Origin: Methanomassiliicoccaceae archaeon | Lineage (GTDB): Archaea > Thermoplasmatota > Thermoplasmata > Methanomassiliicoccales > Methanomethylophilaceae | Direction of reading: 5' to 3' | DNA length: 38,591 bases | Assembly (NCBI GenBank): GCA_003555025.1 | Contig: PWHV01000003.1 | Span: forward strand, 1 to 38,591 | Shown: positions 23,182 through 30,883 of the stretch, piece by piece | Numbering within the stretch: the stretch's first letter is position 1 | How the letters are laid out: each line of letters begins with the position of its first letter | Translations under genes and position numbers: made by a program | Notes under the pieces: model-generated | Database searches by the model: none | Told to the model about the DNA's origin: nothing | What the model saw: only the letters and a program-made list of their open reading frames with translations

Positions 23182-23550
23182 ATGACTAAAAACGCTTGGA
23201 AGAAAGAGGATGAGCATCTCGTCGATCTGCTGTTGAGGACAGGGATGAGGAAGAACGTAGCCAGGACCCTGGTTTTTCTGAAGAACACCCCAGAGACCAC
23301 ATCCGTGGAGATCGAATCGTCAACCTCTTTGCGCCAGCCCGAGGTATCTATCGCCATGCAGGAGTTGCGTAACCGGGGCTGGGTGGAGAAAAGGGACATC
23401 AAGAAGAAGGGCAAGGGCCGCCCCGTGCACTCATACCGGCTGTCGGTGAATTTCCCGGAGATCATTGACGCCATCGAAGAGGACGAGAAGGAGAGGGTGC
23501 AGAGCATACTCGACAACATCGAGGATCTCCGCAGCTTCAACCAGAGCTGA
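23182..23550 (+). CDS. Winged helix-turn-helix transcriptional regulator
   Basis: 122 residues. The fold is an ArsR/TrmB-like winged helix. ARTLVFLKNTPETTSVEIESST leads into the recognition helix SLRQPEVSIAMQELRNRGWVEKRDIKKKGKGRPVHSYRL, where KKKGKGRP is the wing. A C-terminal acidic helix (EEDEKERVQSILDNIEDL) may dimerise. There is no ligand-binding domain, so it may sense nothing directly or act with a partner. The promoter contains two TGAT-n-ATCA dyads, which could be its own sites. The gene is divergent from the ribosomal operon. Confidence 0.82.
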   Translation: MTKNAWKKEDEHLVDLLLRTGMRKNVARTLVFLKNTPETTSVEIESSTSLRQPEVSIAMQELRNRGWVEKRDIKKKGKGRPVHSYRLSVNFPEIIDAIEEDEKERVQSILDNIEDLRSFNQS

Positions 23551-23573
23551 AACCCTTTCCGCGTTCTTTTCAC

Positions 23574-24254
23574 TCATTTCTCGATCAGCTCTACGCCCTC
23601 AGGGCGCGCGACCACCACTTTGCTGGCCATGTCCAGGAACAGGCCGTTCTCCACTACTCCGGGGATATTGTTTATCCTCGATTCAAGATGGAACGGGTGG
23701 TCTATGCCCTCGGGGAACTGGCAGTCGTAGATGAGGTTGCCGCCATCGGTGATGAACGGGCCTCCGTCCCCGCCGCGGAGCTCTGGCTCGCAGCCCAGGG
23801 AGCGGAGGGCGCGGGCGGTGTGGGCGCTACCGAACCCCAGGACCTCCACCGGCAGGGGGGAGCGTGTGCCCAGCTTCTCCACCATCTTGCTGGGGTCCGA
23901 CACGATGACCTGGGTTTCGGTGGCGGCGGCGACGATCTTCTCCCTAAGCAACGCCCCACCCAGCCCTTTTATCAGATTGAGACCGGGGGCGATCTCGTCG
24001 GCCCCGTCTATGGTGACGTCTATCCGCTCCAAATCGTCCATGTCCGTCATCCCGATGCCGCTCTCGCGGGCGATGGCGTCGGTCTGCATCGATGTGGCCA
24101 CGCAGCGGAGGTCGTATCCTGACTCTACCAGCCTTCCCACCGCCTTGATGGCGTAGTATGCGGTGGAGCCGGTGCCCAGGCCAACGGTCATGCCGTCCTC
24201 GATGAATCCCACCGCCCTCTCGGCGGCCGCCCTCTTCAGTTCCTCAGCGCTCAT
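23574..24254 (-). CDS. rpiA: Ribose-5-phosphate isomerase A
   Basis: 226 residues, a normal RpiA length. Motifs: GLGTGSTAYYAI at about 25-36 (phosphate/substrate loop), the VTIDGADEI segment with the catalytic Asp, and KGLGGALLREKIVA with the catalytic Glu. It interconverts ribulose and ribose 5-phosphate, supplying nucleotides and the PdxS substrate. The ATG at 24254 overlaps the TGA of the creatininase-family gene (ATGA), so it is translationally coupled to it. Confidence 0.95.
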   Translation of the reverse strand: MSAEELKRAAAERAVGFIEDGMTVGLGTGSTAYYAIKAVGRLVESGYDLRCVATSMQTDAIARESGIGMTDMDDLERIDVTIDGADEIAPGLNLIKGLGGALLREKIVAAATETQVIVSDPSKMVEKLGTRSPLPVEVLGFGSAHTARALRSLGCEPELRGGDGGPFITDGGNLIYDCQFPEGIDHPFHLESRINNIPGVVENGLFLDMASKVVVARPEGVELIEK

Positions 24255-24961
24255 AGACCGTCCCTCGCCATTATGTCAAGGAGCCGCTCGACAACGTGCT
24301 CGTTCAGATCGCGCCCCATCTCCTCGCTGGCCGTCGCCGGGTCCCCGGCGATGCCGTCGGGGAAGCATATCTCCGGGTCGGGCAGCACCATATGACCGTG
24401 GCTTATGTACTCCCCCTTGTGCATCTCCTCCTTCACCAGGCGGGGCTCGATATGCATCACCCGGGCGGTCTCCACCGCCCCCCCGTGACCGTCCAGGGGG
24501 TCGACGCCGGACCGGATGGCCTTCTCCGCCGCCAGCTCGTAGTCGCAGATGAACATGAGCTTGACGCCGTAGGCGATGACGATGCGGCGGCAGGCCTCCT
24601 TGACGGCGGCCATGTGGGAGCCTCCGGCGTGGCCGCTGATGACCAGAAACCTATTCCCTCCGTTGCGCACAAAGGACTCCAGTATCTCCAAGACCAAGTG
24701 GTGCAAGGTCTCGAAGGATATGTCGATCGTTCCCGGCATGTTGCGGGTGGACGAGTGCATGCCGTAGCGCACCGGCGGGGCCACCAGTGCATCCGTCCTT
24801 TCGGCGATGCGGCCGGCGACCCATTCCGGTTGCAGGCTGTCCGTGCCCAGGGGCAGGTGGGGGCCATGGGCCTCGGTCGCCCCCAATGGCAGTATTATCA
24901 CCGGGCCGCGGTCCATGGCCTGGCTGAACTCGTCGCGGGTGAGCTCCTCAATTTTGGTCAT
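24251..24961 (-). CDS. Creatininase family amidohydrolase (ArfB-like)
   Basis: 236 residues. The metal site motifs of the creatininase family are visible: LPLGATEAHGPHLPLGTD (Glu, His and Asp ligands) and NGGNRFLVISGHAGGSHM, then DGHGGAVETARVM. In methanogens one member, ArfB, is the formamide hydrolase of the archaeal riboflavin/F420 pathway. The sequence is compatible with that, but other members act on creatinine or mycofactocin-type substrates. It sits between the small zinc ribbon and rpiA, overlapping both by a few bases, hence one operon. Confidence 0.8.
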   Translation of the reverse strand: MTKIEELTRDEFSQAMDRGPVIILPLGATEAHGPHLPLGTDSLQPEWVAGRIAERTDALVAPPVRYGMHSSTRNMPGTIDISFETLHHLVLEILESFVRNGGNRFLVISGHAGGSHMAAVKEACRRIVIAYGVKLMFICDYELAAEKAIRSGVDPLDGHGGAVETARVMHIEPRLVKEEMHKGEYISHGHMVLPDPEICFPDGIAGDPATASEEMGRDLNEHVVERLLDIMARDGL

Positions 24962-25127
24962 CCGGTCTCCTCTCCATCAAATCGCCGCCGCAGACCGGGC
25001 AGATACCCTTGTCCAGGGAATCTATGCCGAAGAGATTCTTGAGATCCTCGCTCTTTCTGCCCACGTCCTCGTCGGGAAGAGAGCGGTCGCAGCGCATGCA
25101 GTACACGTGAAGGCTATGGGCGCCACT
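24948..25127 (-). CDS. Small zinc-ribbon protein (59 residues), frame uncertain
   Basis: From GTG 25127 the minus strand encodes 59 residues with a CTAC pair near the N terminus and CPVCGGDLMERRPDDQN near the end, a plausible zinc ribbon. A TATA-like element at 25152-25162 would start transcription just at this GTG. The TGA at 24948-24950 lies inside the creatininase start region (14-base overlap). In the alternative frame of the first third, a natural-looking VYCMRCDRS appears, and the rest would join it after deleting one base near 25076-25081. A sequencing error or a real frameshift there is possible. Confidence 0.5.
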   Translation of the reverse strand, partial: SGAHSLHVYCMRCDRSLPDEDVGRKSEDLKNLFGIDSLDKGICPVCGGDLMERRPDDQN

Positions 25128-25151
25128 CCTTAAAGCTTAATGGCAGAAAAG

Positions 25152-25162
25152 CTAAAAATATC
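25152..25162. promoter_or_regulatory. Shared bidirectional TATA element
   Basis: CTAAAAATATC lies 26 bases (from its centre) before the ATG of dph6 on the plus strand and 30 bases before the GTG of the zinc ribbon on the minus strand. Read either way it resembles an archaeal TATA box, so one element may serve both divergent leaderless transcripts. Confidence 0.5.
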
Positions 25163-25182
25163 AATTCCTGGCTTTAAGTGCC

Positions 25183-25884
25183 ATGAGGTTGGCGTCGCTG
25201 TTCTCGGGGGGCAAGGACTCCATGATGGCACTCTGGTTGATGGAGCAGCAGGGCCATCGGCTGCCATATCTGGTCAACATAGTCCCCAGTCGCAGCGACT
25301 CATGGGTATTCCACACTCCCAACTTGCACCTCCTGCCTCTGATCGCCGAGTCGATGGGGAAGGAGCTGGTGCAGGCCGAGGGCGGCGAGGACGAGGCCCA
25401 TGACCTGGCAGCGCTAAAGGAGACCCTTTCCTCTCTGGACGTGGATGGGGTGGTCACCGGAGCTGTCGCCTCCGACTATCAATGGGACCGGGTCAACCGC
25501 GTCTGCGAGCACCTGGGGTTGAAGACATTCTCTCCGCTGTGGCGCAAAGGCCAGGCCCTGCTCATGGACGAGATCCTCGACGCCGGCATCGACTGCTGCG
25601 TCGTCGCGGTGATGGCGGAGGGCCTGGACGAGGGATGGCTGGGCCGCAGAATCGACGCCGAGGCTCTCGAGGAGCTAGACCGCCTGGCGGTCCGCCACGG
25701 CATAAACGTCGCCGGCGAGGGGGGAGAGTATGAGTCGCTGGTGCTGGACTCCCCGCTCCACTCCCGCCCGCTGGTGGTGGCCGCCGCGGAGCGGTCGATG
25801 GGCCGGGACTCCGGCTTCCTGAAGGTGACGGGGGCTCACCTCGGCTCACGGAAGGACTCGATGAACTCCCGCAGGCCGACGTAG
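25183..25884 (+). CDS. dph6: Diphthine-ammonia ligase family ATPase (Dph6)
   Basis: 233 residues. The PP-loop SGGKDSMMA is at residues 8-16, with family motifs VTGAVASDYQWDRVNRVC and GEGGEYESLVLDSPL near the end. Dph6 amidates diphthine to complete diphthamide on translation factor aEF2. The length and the GEGGEYES signature match archaeal Dph6 (formerly MJ0570 family). ATG 25183 is about 26 bases past the shared TATA box, so it is probably leaderless. The last 49 bases overlap the antiparallel end of the downstream peroxiredoxin-like gene. Confidence 0.9.
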   Translation: MRLASLFSGGKDSMMALWLMEQQGHRLPYLVNIVPSRSDSWVFHTPNLHLLPLIAESMGKELVQAEGGEDEAHDLAALKETLSSLDVDGVVTGAVASDYQWDRVNRVCEHLGLKTFSPLWRKGQALLMDEILDAGIDCCVVAVMAEGLDEGWLGRRIDAEALEELDRLAVRHGINVAGEGGEYESLVLDSPLHSRPLVVAAAERSMGRDSGFLKVTGAHLGSRKDSMNSRRPT

Positions 25885-26339
25885 TCGGGCGGCTGGGCAG
25901 GGTCCTCATCCGCCGCCCACGCGTAGACGATGACCCCATCCTCGTCGATGACGTACACCGCCCTCCCCGCCATGCCCTCGTATATGTCGTGGTTGGATAT
26001 CCGGCAGCCGTAGGTGCTGATGACATCGGAGCCAGGGTCGCTGAGCAGAGGGAACGGGAACGCCATGCGCGACCGGTACCGGCGGTGGGCGTCGATGCCG
26101 TCCCTCGCCACCGCCCATAACCTCATCCCTCTGCTGTCGAGCTCCGGCCAAAGGTCGCGGAACTTGCTCAGGACCCAGGAGCAGGTGGTCCCGAAGTCCC
26201 CCATGTAGAATGCCAGGACAACCGGGCCTTCGGGCAGTTCCTCCGAGAGCGTTAGCGTCCCGGCGGTGGACTCCACGGTGAAGTCCGGGGCCTTGTCCCC
26301 CTCGGCCAGCGGCGAAGGCTTGTACCAACCCAATGACAT
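25836..26339 (-). CDS. Peroxiredoxin-like thioredoxin-fold protein, second of a tandem pair
   Basis: 167 residues. Redoxin/AhpC-TSA fold: GDKAPDFTVES at the N terminus, then PVVLAFYMGDFGTTCSW with the peroxidatic-type Cys53. The usual P-x-x-x-T-x-x-C reads M-G-D-F-G-T-T-C here, so both the Pro and the catalytic Thr are replaced. A second Cys occurs in TYGCRIS, and the closing strand VYVIDEDGVIVYAW is normal. It may be a divergent peroxidase or a thiol-disulfide protein. It starts with ATG directly after the TAG of its paralogue, and its 3' end overlaps dph6 by 49 bases. Confidence 0.85.
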   Translation of the reverse strand: MSLGWYKPSPLAEGDKAPDFTVESTAGTLTLSEELPEGPVVLAFYMGDFGTTCSWVLSKFRDLWPELDSRGMRLWAVARDGIDAHRRYRSRMAFPFPLLSDPGSDVISTYGCRISNHDIYEGMAGRAVYVIDEDGVIVYAWAADEDPAQPPDYVGLREFIESFREPR

Positions 26340-26819
26340 CTATCCTAGAACATCGTCCAAGCTCTTTAAGATGTCCTCCACCTCCGGCAGCTGCTTTGGT
26401 ATATCCGCCTTCCATTTGAAGAGGATGATACCGTCGCGGCCCACCAGGAAGAACTCGCGGTTGGTGAAGCCCTGTACCATCGAGGTGGCCTTGACGATGG
26501 CGTCATATCGCCTGCTGACCTGCTGCCCCTCATCGATTATGTGCTCCAGGTCGGAGCCCAAACGCTCCCTCCACTTGATGTGCGTCTCCTTGCTGTCGGG
26601 GTTGATCGGCATCAGCCGCACCCCTCGCTTCTCGAACTCCTCCACTCTCTCCACCAGCTTGGCCATGAAGTTGGTGCAGTTGATGCCGAAGGCCGCCACG
26701 TGGAAATAGAGCAGCACCGGGTCCTTGGCGGCCTCCTCATGGAGGTTGAAGGCCTCCCTGTCCGTGGTATCGAGGGTGAAATCAGGGGCGGTGTCGCCGA
26801 CCTCGGGAGCTGAACTCAT
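26340..26819 (-). CDS. Peroxiredoxin-like thioredoxin-fold protein, first of a tandem pair
   Basis: 159 residues with VGDTAPDFTLDT, then PVLLYFHVAAFGINCTNF, placing the putative peroxidatic Cys at 48. The position of Thr in the usual PxxxTxxC is Gly45, and that of the Pro is Val41. FFLVGRDGIILFKWKA is the normal late strand. No other cysteine is present, so a resolving partner would be external. The TAG stop (26340-26342) touches the ATG of the paralogue, giving a zero-base gap. If UAG were decoded, a 327-residue double-domain protein would result. Confidence 0.85.
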   Translation of the reverse strand: MSSAPEVGDTAPDFTLDTTDREAFNLHEEAAKDPVLLYFHVAAFGINCTNFMAKLVERVEEFEKRGVRLMPINPDSKETHIKWRERLGSDLEHIIDEGQQVSRRYDAIVKATSMVQGFTNREFFLVGRDGIILFKWKADIPKQLPEVEDILKSLDDVLG

Positions 26820-26869
26820 CGGGCAAGCGCATCGGGTGACAGCGATTTAACGATTGTCATAAAGCAATT

Positions 26870-26877
26870 GATATACC
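26870..26877 (+). promoter_or_regulatory. TATA box of the methyltransferase at 26898
   Basis: GATATACC, about 25 bases before ATG 26898. Its presence argues for this ATG over an upstream TTG at 26868, which overlaps the TATA box itself. Confidence 0.5.
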
Positions 26878-26897
26878 GCCAAACCGATTCATACACC

Positions 26898-27452
26898 ATG
26901 ACCCATGTCTTCGACGTCAAGAGGAGGGAGAGGCTATGGGATGAGGACCGGCGCTCCCGGCAGCCTATCGACACTCTGATGGCCGAGCTGCAGCCGGTCG
27001 AAGGTGAGCACTGGATTGACCTCGGCGCCGGTAACGGATACGTTACCGTGCCTCTGTTGGAGAGAGGGTGCAAAGTGACCGCAGTCGACCTGGAGCAGGA
27101 GATGATATTCGACCTGATATCCCGGGTCCCGGACGGCCTGGAGGAGAAGCTCGAGACCGCCATAGGCCTCATGCCCCCGGTGCCGGTGGAGGACAACGAG
27201 GCAGACGCCGCCGTCTTGGTCAACACCCTGCACGAGATATCCGACAAGAGGGGGCTGGTCAAAGAGCTGTCGCGCGTTCTGTCCGAAAAGGGACGCGTGC
27301 ACGTGATCGACCACCACAAGGACCACGGGGAGAACGGCCCCCCGCGGCAGGACCGCCTGTCGCCGGACGAGGTCATCTCGCTGTTCGAAGGCTTCCGCCT
27401 GCAGCGCCGGAGCGACATTGGCGTTTTCTACCACATGGTGTTCACTCACTGA
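26898..27452 (+). CDS. Class I SAM-dependent methyltransferase
   Basis: 184 residues from ATG 26898, placed just past the TATA box. Motif I is WIDLGAGNGYVTVPLLERG; motif II is VTAVDLEQEM. The later DAAVLVNTLHEISDKRGLVKELSRVL and GRVHVIDHHKD fit the family in which small-molecule methylation is common (UbiE/COQ5-like). There is no clear substrate motif. The 3' end overlaps the RND exporter by 11 bases on the opposite strand. Confidence 0.85.
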   Translation: MTHVFDVKRRERLWDEDRRSRQPIDTLMAELQPVEGEHWIDLGAGNGYVTVPLLERGCKVTAVDLEQEMIFDLISRVPDGLEEKLETAIGLMPPVPVEDNEADAAVLVNTLHEISDKRGLVKELSRVLSEKGRVHVIDHHKDHGENGPPRQDRLSPDEVISLFEGFRLQRRSDIGVFYHMVFTH

Positions 27453-30066
27453 AACCCGCCCGGCGGGCCAGGAATGCCATCGCCACCGGCAGCAGCAGTA
27501 TGCTTATGAGCATGGAGAATACCACCGAGGCCATGGTTATCAGGCCGAACTGGGCTATGGGCGGTATGCTGAACAGGCCCAGCATGGCGAAGCCCAGACC
27601 GGTGGTGGCCGCTGCCCCCATGACTCCCTTCCCGGTCTCCTCCACGGTGCTGCGCATGGCCTCCTGCACTCCTCCGGTCACCACATCTTGAGAGAAGCGG
27701 TGGGTTATGTGAATGCCGTAATCCACTCCCAGCCCCACCGTGAGGGCGGCCACGGTCATGGTGAGCGGGTTCAAGGTTATCCCTAGCATGTACAGCATGC
27801 CCCACATCCAGATGATGGCGATGGTCGCCGGGGCCGCCGCCATCGCCCCCATGGCGATGCCTCTGCCGCGCATAGCCGACAGCGCGCTGACTATGATCAG
27901 GGCCATCGCCAAGGTGAGCGCCACCGAGCTCAGCTGCGCCTCCCGCATCCCCTCTATCACATCGAGCCCGGTGATCTTCGCGCCGGTGAGGATCACATCG
28001 TATCCTTCCTCACGCAAGACGTCCATGTCCTCGTCCACGGCGCCACGCATCGCCGACAGGCTCCTCTCATTCAGGTCCTCGGGCAGCCCGATGGACATGC
28101 GCATCATCTCCGATTCCAGGTTGAGATGCCTCTCCATGTCATTTGCCATCCGCGGATTGTCCTGCATCGAGTCCAGAAGCGAGCTCAGGTAAGCCGTGTC
28201 AGCCTCTCCCAGATACCTGCCGCTGTCGGCATCAAAGTGTAAAGAGTGGAGGGCGGCGAAGTCCGGGTCGTAACGATGGTCGCCAGGGCCGTCCAAAGAG
28301 CTCCAATCGAGCATGATGCTGAAGACGGATTCCACCTGCGCCCTTCCGCCCAGCGAGAGGATGTGCTCGTTATCGCCGAGACGGTCGATGCTGCCCTGCA
28401 TCGCCTGCATCAGCTCAGGGTCGGTGAATTCGCCGTGAACGAGCACATGGGCCTTGGACCTCCCCGAGGTCATGAAGTTCTCTTCCAGGTATGCACCCGT
28501 CCTCTCAGTTTCGGAACCGGAGGGGAGGAACTCGGCGATGTCGAAGTCCATCTCGACATCGGTGGCGGCCACAGCCATCGAGGCGCTGACCACCAGCATC
28601 ACCGCCATCACCGCGGACCCCCTGTGGCGTACGAGTCTGAGCACATGCCGAAGCAGACGGTCCATGGCGCCGATTGCCCGTTTTCTTTCTTTCCAGGAGC
28701 CGCCACGCTCGCGGATCACCAGGAATCCCGGCACCACCAGCATGATTATGATGAAGGCGCTGAGGACGCCCAGGGCGTTCAAGAACCCGAACTGGATCAC
28801 CCCGTCCATGGTGGATATCACATTGGTCATGTACGCGATGCAGGTGGTGATGGTGGCAAGCACGATGGCCTCTCCCACCTTGCGCATGGTGCTGGACAGA
28901 CGCAGAAGCACGTCCCCTTGCCTGTGGCGCTCCTGCCGGTATCTCAGGAAAAGGTGTATCGAGAAGTCCATTCCCACGCCCAGGACCAGAAACGGGACCG
29001 CCAGAGACAGCGGCGAGAACACCATGCCCGCCGCCGCGCCCAGGCCGTAGACCCAGGCGATGGCGGCCAGAAGGCAGGAGATGGTTACCGCCACCTCCAG
29101 CGGGTCTCGGAGGAAGACCAGTAGCACGATTATAACCGCCAGCACCGCAAGGGGGAATAGCTCCAGCAGGTCCTGCACCCCCGCCTCCTCTATCTCGTCA
29201 TAGACCAAGGACTCGCCGAAGGCGGTGAAGGTGACCCATTGCCAACTGCTCGCCCTGGCCGCGTCGGCTATGACGCTCTCGGCGTCAAGGCGTTCGCCCT
29301 GCTCGAGCACCCGCTCCCGGTCGAGACTCACCATGACCACGCCGGCGCTGGCGTTGACGGGGGTGCTATCGTAGCGCAGATCGGAGCTGAACAGGCGCCC
29401 CAGATTGTCCTTGAGTTCGGACGGCACCGTCTCATTGGTCATAAGCAGGTGGATGGCCCTATGGATGGTGTCGGTCCAGACCTTGGATGAGGACATGTAC
29501 TCGATCACGTTCTCATAGGTGGCAGGAGCGTAGAGCTTCTCCTCGCCCTCGTCGTCCAGCACCGGATCCCCCGTCTCCCTGTCGATCACCTTACGCAGCT
29601 CAAGGCCTAAGTCCTCCCACGCCTGGGTGTTGTTTTCCATATATGTCTCGAACATGACCAGGCTGATCATGCCCACCGGGCTCACGATGGACCGCCCCAT
29701 CTCTCCGGGGTCGTCAATCAGCGGAGAGATGCGAGGGTCGGTGGAGATGTTCCGCTCGAATTCAAGCACGCTGAGGAACTGGTCCTTGAGCAGATTCCCA
29801 GCGATGGGACTCTCCGGTGGACTGTACGGCCTCCAATGGAACTCGGTGACCACCGCGACGGTGTAATGGTAGGTGAAGGACTCGCGAACCAGGGCATCGG
29901 CGGCGACCGCTTCGGTGTCCGGCTCGAATTGGGTTATCTCGAAGGACTGCTCCACGCCGTTGACGGCTATGGACAGGGAGGCCAGAAGGGTGATGGCCAC
30001 CACCACCGATATGCCCAACAGGGGCCTTTCGACCAATCGTCGCGAGAAGGAGTCCAGCATCCTCAA
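27442..30066 (-). CDS. RND superfamily (MMPL / HAE3-type) exporter
   Basis: 874 residues, with about 12 membrane segments in the two-fold RND arrangement. There is one N-terminal helix (LLGISVVVAITLLASLSI), a large outer loop to about residue 290, and a five-helix bundle. A second single helix and outer loop follow, then the final bundle (VALTLAMALIIVSALSAMRG to the end). Motifs GVGMDFSIHLFLRYRQE and GLGVDYGIHITHRFSQD, each with a central Asp, are the expected proton-relay signatures. The HAE3/MMPL group is common in archaea; it may move lipids, isoprenoids or drugs. The start ATG is at 30066. It is unaccompanied by an adaptor or outer-membrane channel. Confidence 0.9.
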   Translation of the reverse strand: MRMLDSFSRRLVERPLLGISVVVAITLLASLSIAVNGVEQSFEITQFEPDTEAVAADALVRESFTYHYTVAVVTEFHWRPYSPPESPIAGNLLKDQFLSVLEFERNISTDPRISPLIDDPGEMGRSIVSPVGMISLVMFETYMENNTQAWEDLGLELRKVIDRETGDPVLDDEGEEKLYAPATYENVIEYMSSSKVWTDTIHRAIHLLMTNETVPSELKDNLGRLFSSDLRYDSTPVNASAGVVMVSLDRERVLEQGERLDAESVIADAARASSWQWVTFTAFGESLVYDEIEEAGVQDLLELFPLAVLAVIIVLLVFLRDPLEVAVTISCLLAAIAWVYGLGAAAGMVFSPLSLAVPFLVLGVGMDFSIHLFLRYRQERHRQGDVLLRLSSTMRKVGEAIVLATITTCIAYMTNVISTMDGVIQFGFLNALGVLSAFIIIMLVVPGFLVIRERGGSWKERKRAIGAMDRLLRHVLRLVRHRGSAVMAVMLVVSASMAVAATDVEMDFDIAEFLPSGSETERTGAYLEENFMTSGRSKAHVLVHGEFTDPELMQAMQGSIDRLGDNEHILSLGGRAQVESVFSIMLDWSSLDGPGDHRYDPDFAALHSLHFDADSGRYLGEADTAYLSSLLDSMQDNPRMANDMERHLNLESEMMRMSIGLPEDLNERSLSAMRGAVDEDMDVLREEGYDVILTGAKITGLDVIEGMREAQLSSVALTLAMALIIVSALSAMRGRGIAMGAMAAAPATIAIIWMWGMLYMLGITLNPLTMTVAALTVGLGVDYGIHITHRFSQDVVTGGVQEAMRSTVEETGKGVMGAAATTGLGFAMLGLFSIPPIAQFGLITMASVVFSMLISILLLPVAMAFLARRAGFSE

Positions 30067-30209
30067 TCAAGCACCATCCATCAATCCACGCAGGGATTCT
30101 TAATAGCTTTGAAGCCGACCGCCCCTGGTACCATGGAGGCGGGCATCGCTTCCGGGAGAGGCAGGACCGGCAGCGGGATCAAAGCCCCCAGCGGTATCGT
30201 CGCTCATGG

Positions 30210-30234
30210 GCGGGCCGGCAGGCGACCGGCCCGC
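30210..30234. repeat. Perfect 9-bp hairpin downstream of the small export gene
   Basis: GCGGGCCGG, loop CAGGCGA, CCGGCCCGC. It lies 49 bases past the TGA of the small multidrug export gene on the minus strand, without a T-run. It may act as a 3'-end structure or be part of a short intergenic element. The flanking 30067-30282 region holds no credible gene. Confidence 0.45.
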
Positions 30235-30282
30235 GAGCGATGCCCGGCTGGCACCGGGAATCAACTGGAGCCGTCACATCTT

Positions 30283-30741
30283 TCAGAATCCGAGATAGGT
30301 CATGCCCAGGACCGCCGCGGATGTTATCAGCGCCGCCCATGCCAGGAGGCCGAGCGTCATCCAGGCGAGGGCAGGGCGGGCAGCGGTGCCAGCGGACATC
30401 ACGATGACGATCACCATGTGCGTGCCCAGAGTGACGGGGGCGGTCAATGCCGCCGCCGGCATACCGTAGCGTTCCCAAAGGCGGTCGAATCGCCTCCTGG
30501 AGCGGCCCGGCGGCCTCTTCTCCCGCTTCTCAAAACGGGAACGGTACCATGACCGCAGCCGCTCGAACCCGAGCGTTAGGCCCGCCATGGGCGCGAAGTT
30601 GCCCGCCAGCGATACCGCGGCGGCGGTCAAAGGGTCAAGCCCCAGCGCCAGCCCCGCTGGTATGGCCATCCATATCTCCAGAGTGGGAGTGGCCGCCATC
30701 AGGAACACGATCAGGGCAGCCTGTGCCGCCGTAAACTCCAT
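30283..30741 (-). CDS. Small multidrug-export (PF06695-like) membrane protein
   Basis: 152 residues with four hydrophobic helices. It begins ALIVFLMAATPTLEIWMAIPAGLALGL (the Glu-in-membrane signature), then AVSLAGNFAPM, and ends with LALAWMTLGLLAWAALI-type helices. A basic loop (SRFEKREKRPPGRSRRRFD) lies in the cytoplasm. The resemblance is to the Sm_multidrug_ex family of archaeal and bacterial small export proteins; the substrate is unknown. ATG start at 30741; the tRNA-Pro gene begins 25 bases upstream. Confidence 0.8.
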   Translation of the reverse strand: MEFTAAQAALIVFLMAATPTLEIWMAIPAGLALGLDPLTAAAVSLAGNFAPMAGLTLGFERLRSWYRSRFEKREKRPPGRSRRRFDRLWERYGMPAAALTAPVTLGTHMVIVIVMSAGTAARPALAWMTLGLLAWAALITSAAVLGMTYLGF

Positions 30742-30766
30742 GGGAACACACCTCTCCGCGTGGGGA

Positions 30767-30842
30767 TGGTGGGGCCGCCCGGATTTGAACCGGAGTCAGT
30801 GGCTCCCAAAGCCACAAGGATGCCAAGCTACCCCACGGCCCC
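30767..30842 (-). tRNA. tRNA-Pro (UGG)
   Basis: No intron. Acceptor GGGGCCG pairs with CGGCCCC, the T arm is CCGG-TTCAAAT-CCGG (CTCCGG start), and the anticodon stem GTGGC/GCCAC encloses TTTGGGA, giving anticodon UGG at 30806-30808. CCA is encoded at 30767-30769. A TATA element (TATAAAG on the plus strand, 30870-30876) lies about 30 bases before the 5' end. UGG reads CCN proline codons through wobble. Confidence 0.95.
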
Positions 30843-30869
30843 GTTGACGTCCACAAAAAGCGCTGAGAG

Positions 30870-30876
30870 TATAAAG
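30870..30876 (-). promoter_or_regulatory. TATA box of the tRNA-Pro gene
   Basis: CTTTATA on the minus strand, centred about 31 bases upstream of the tRNA 5' end; it lies directly after the stop codon of the epimerase gene (30884). Confidence 0.45.
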
Positions 30877-30883
30877 CTTCGCC

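Noticed and set aside
22951-23217. 88-residue minus-strand frame in the spacer upstream of L44e
   Set aside because: It covers the operon promoter and the winged-helix promoter, has mixed AT/GC composition and no family resemblance.
26340-26342. Pyrrolysine readthrough of the UAG between the two peroxiredoxin-like genes
   Set aside because: TAG ends about 30% of genes here, no pyl gene is in view, and direct stop-start abutment is an ordinary coupling arrangement. Kept only as a testable possibility.
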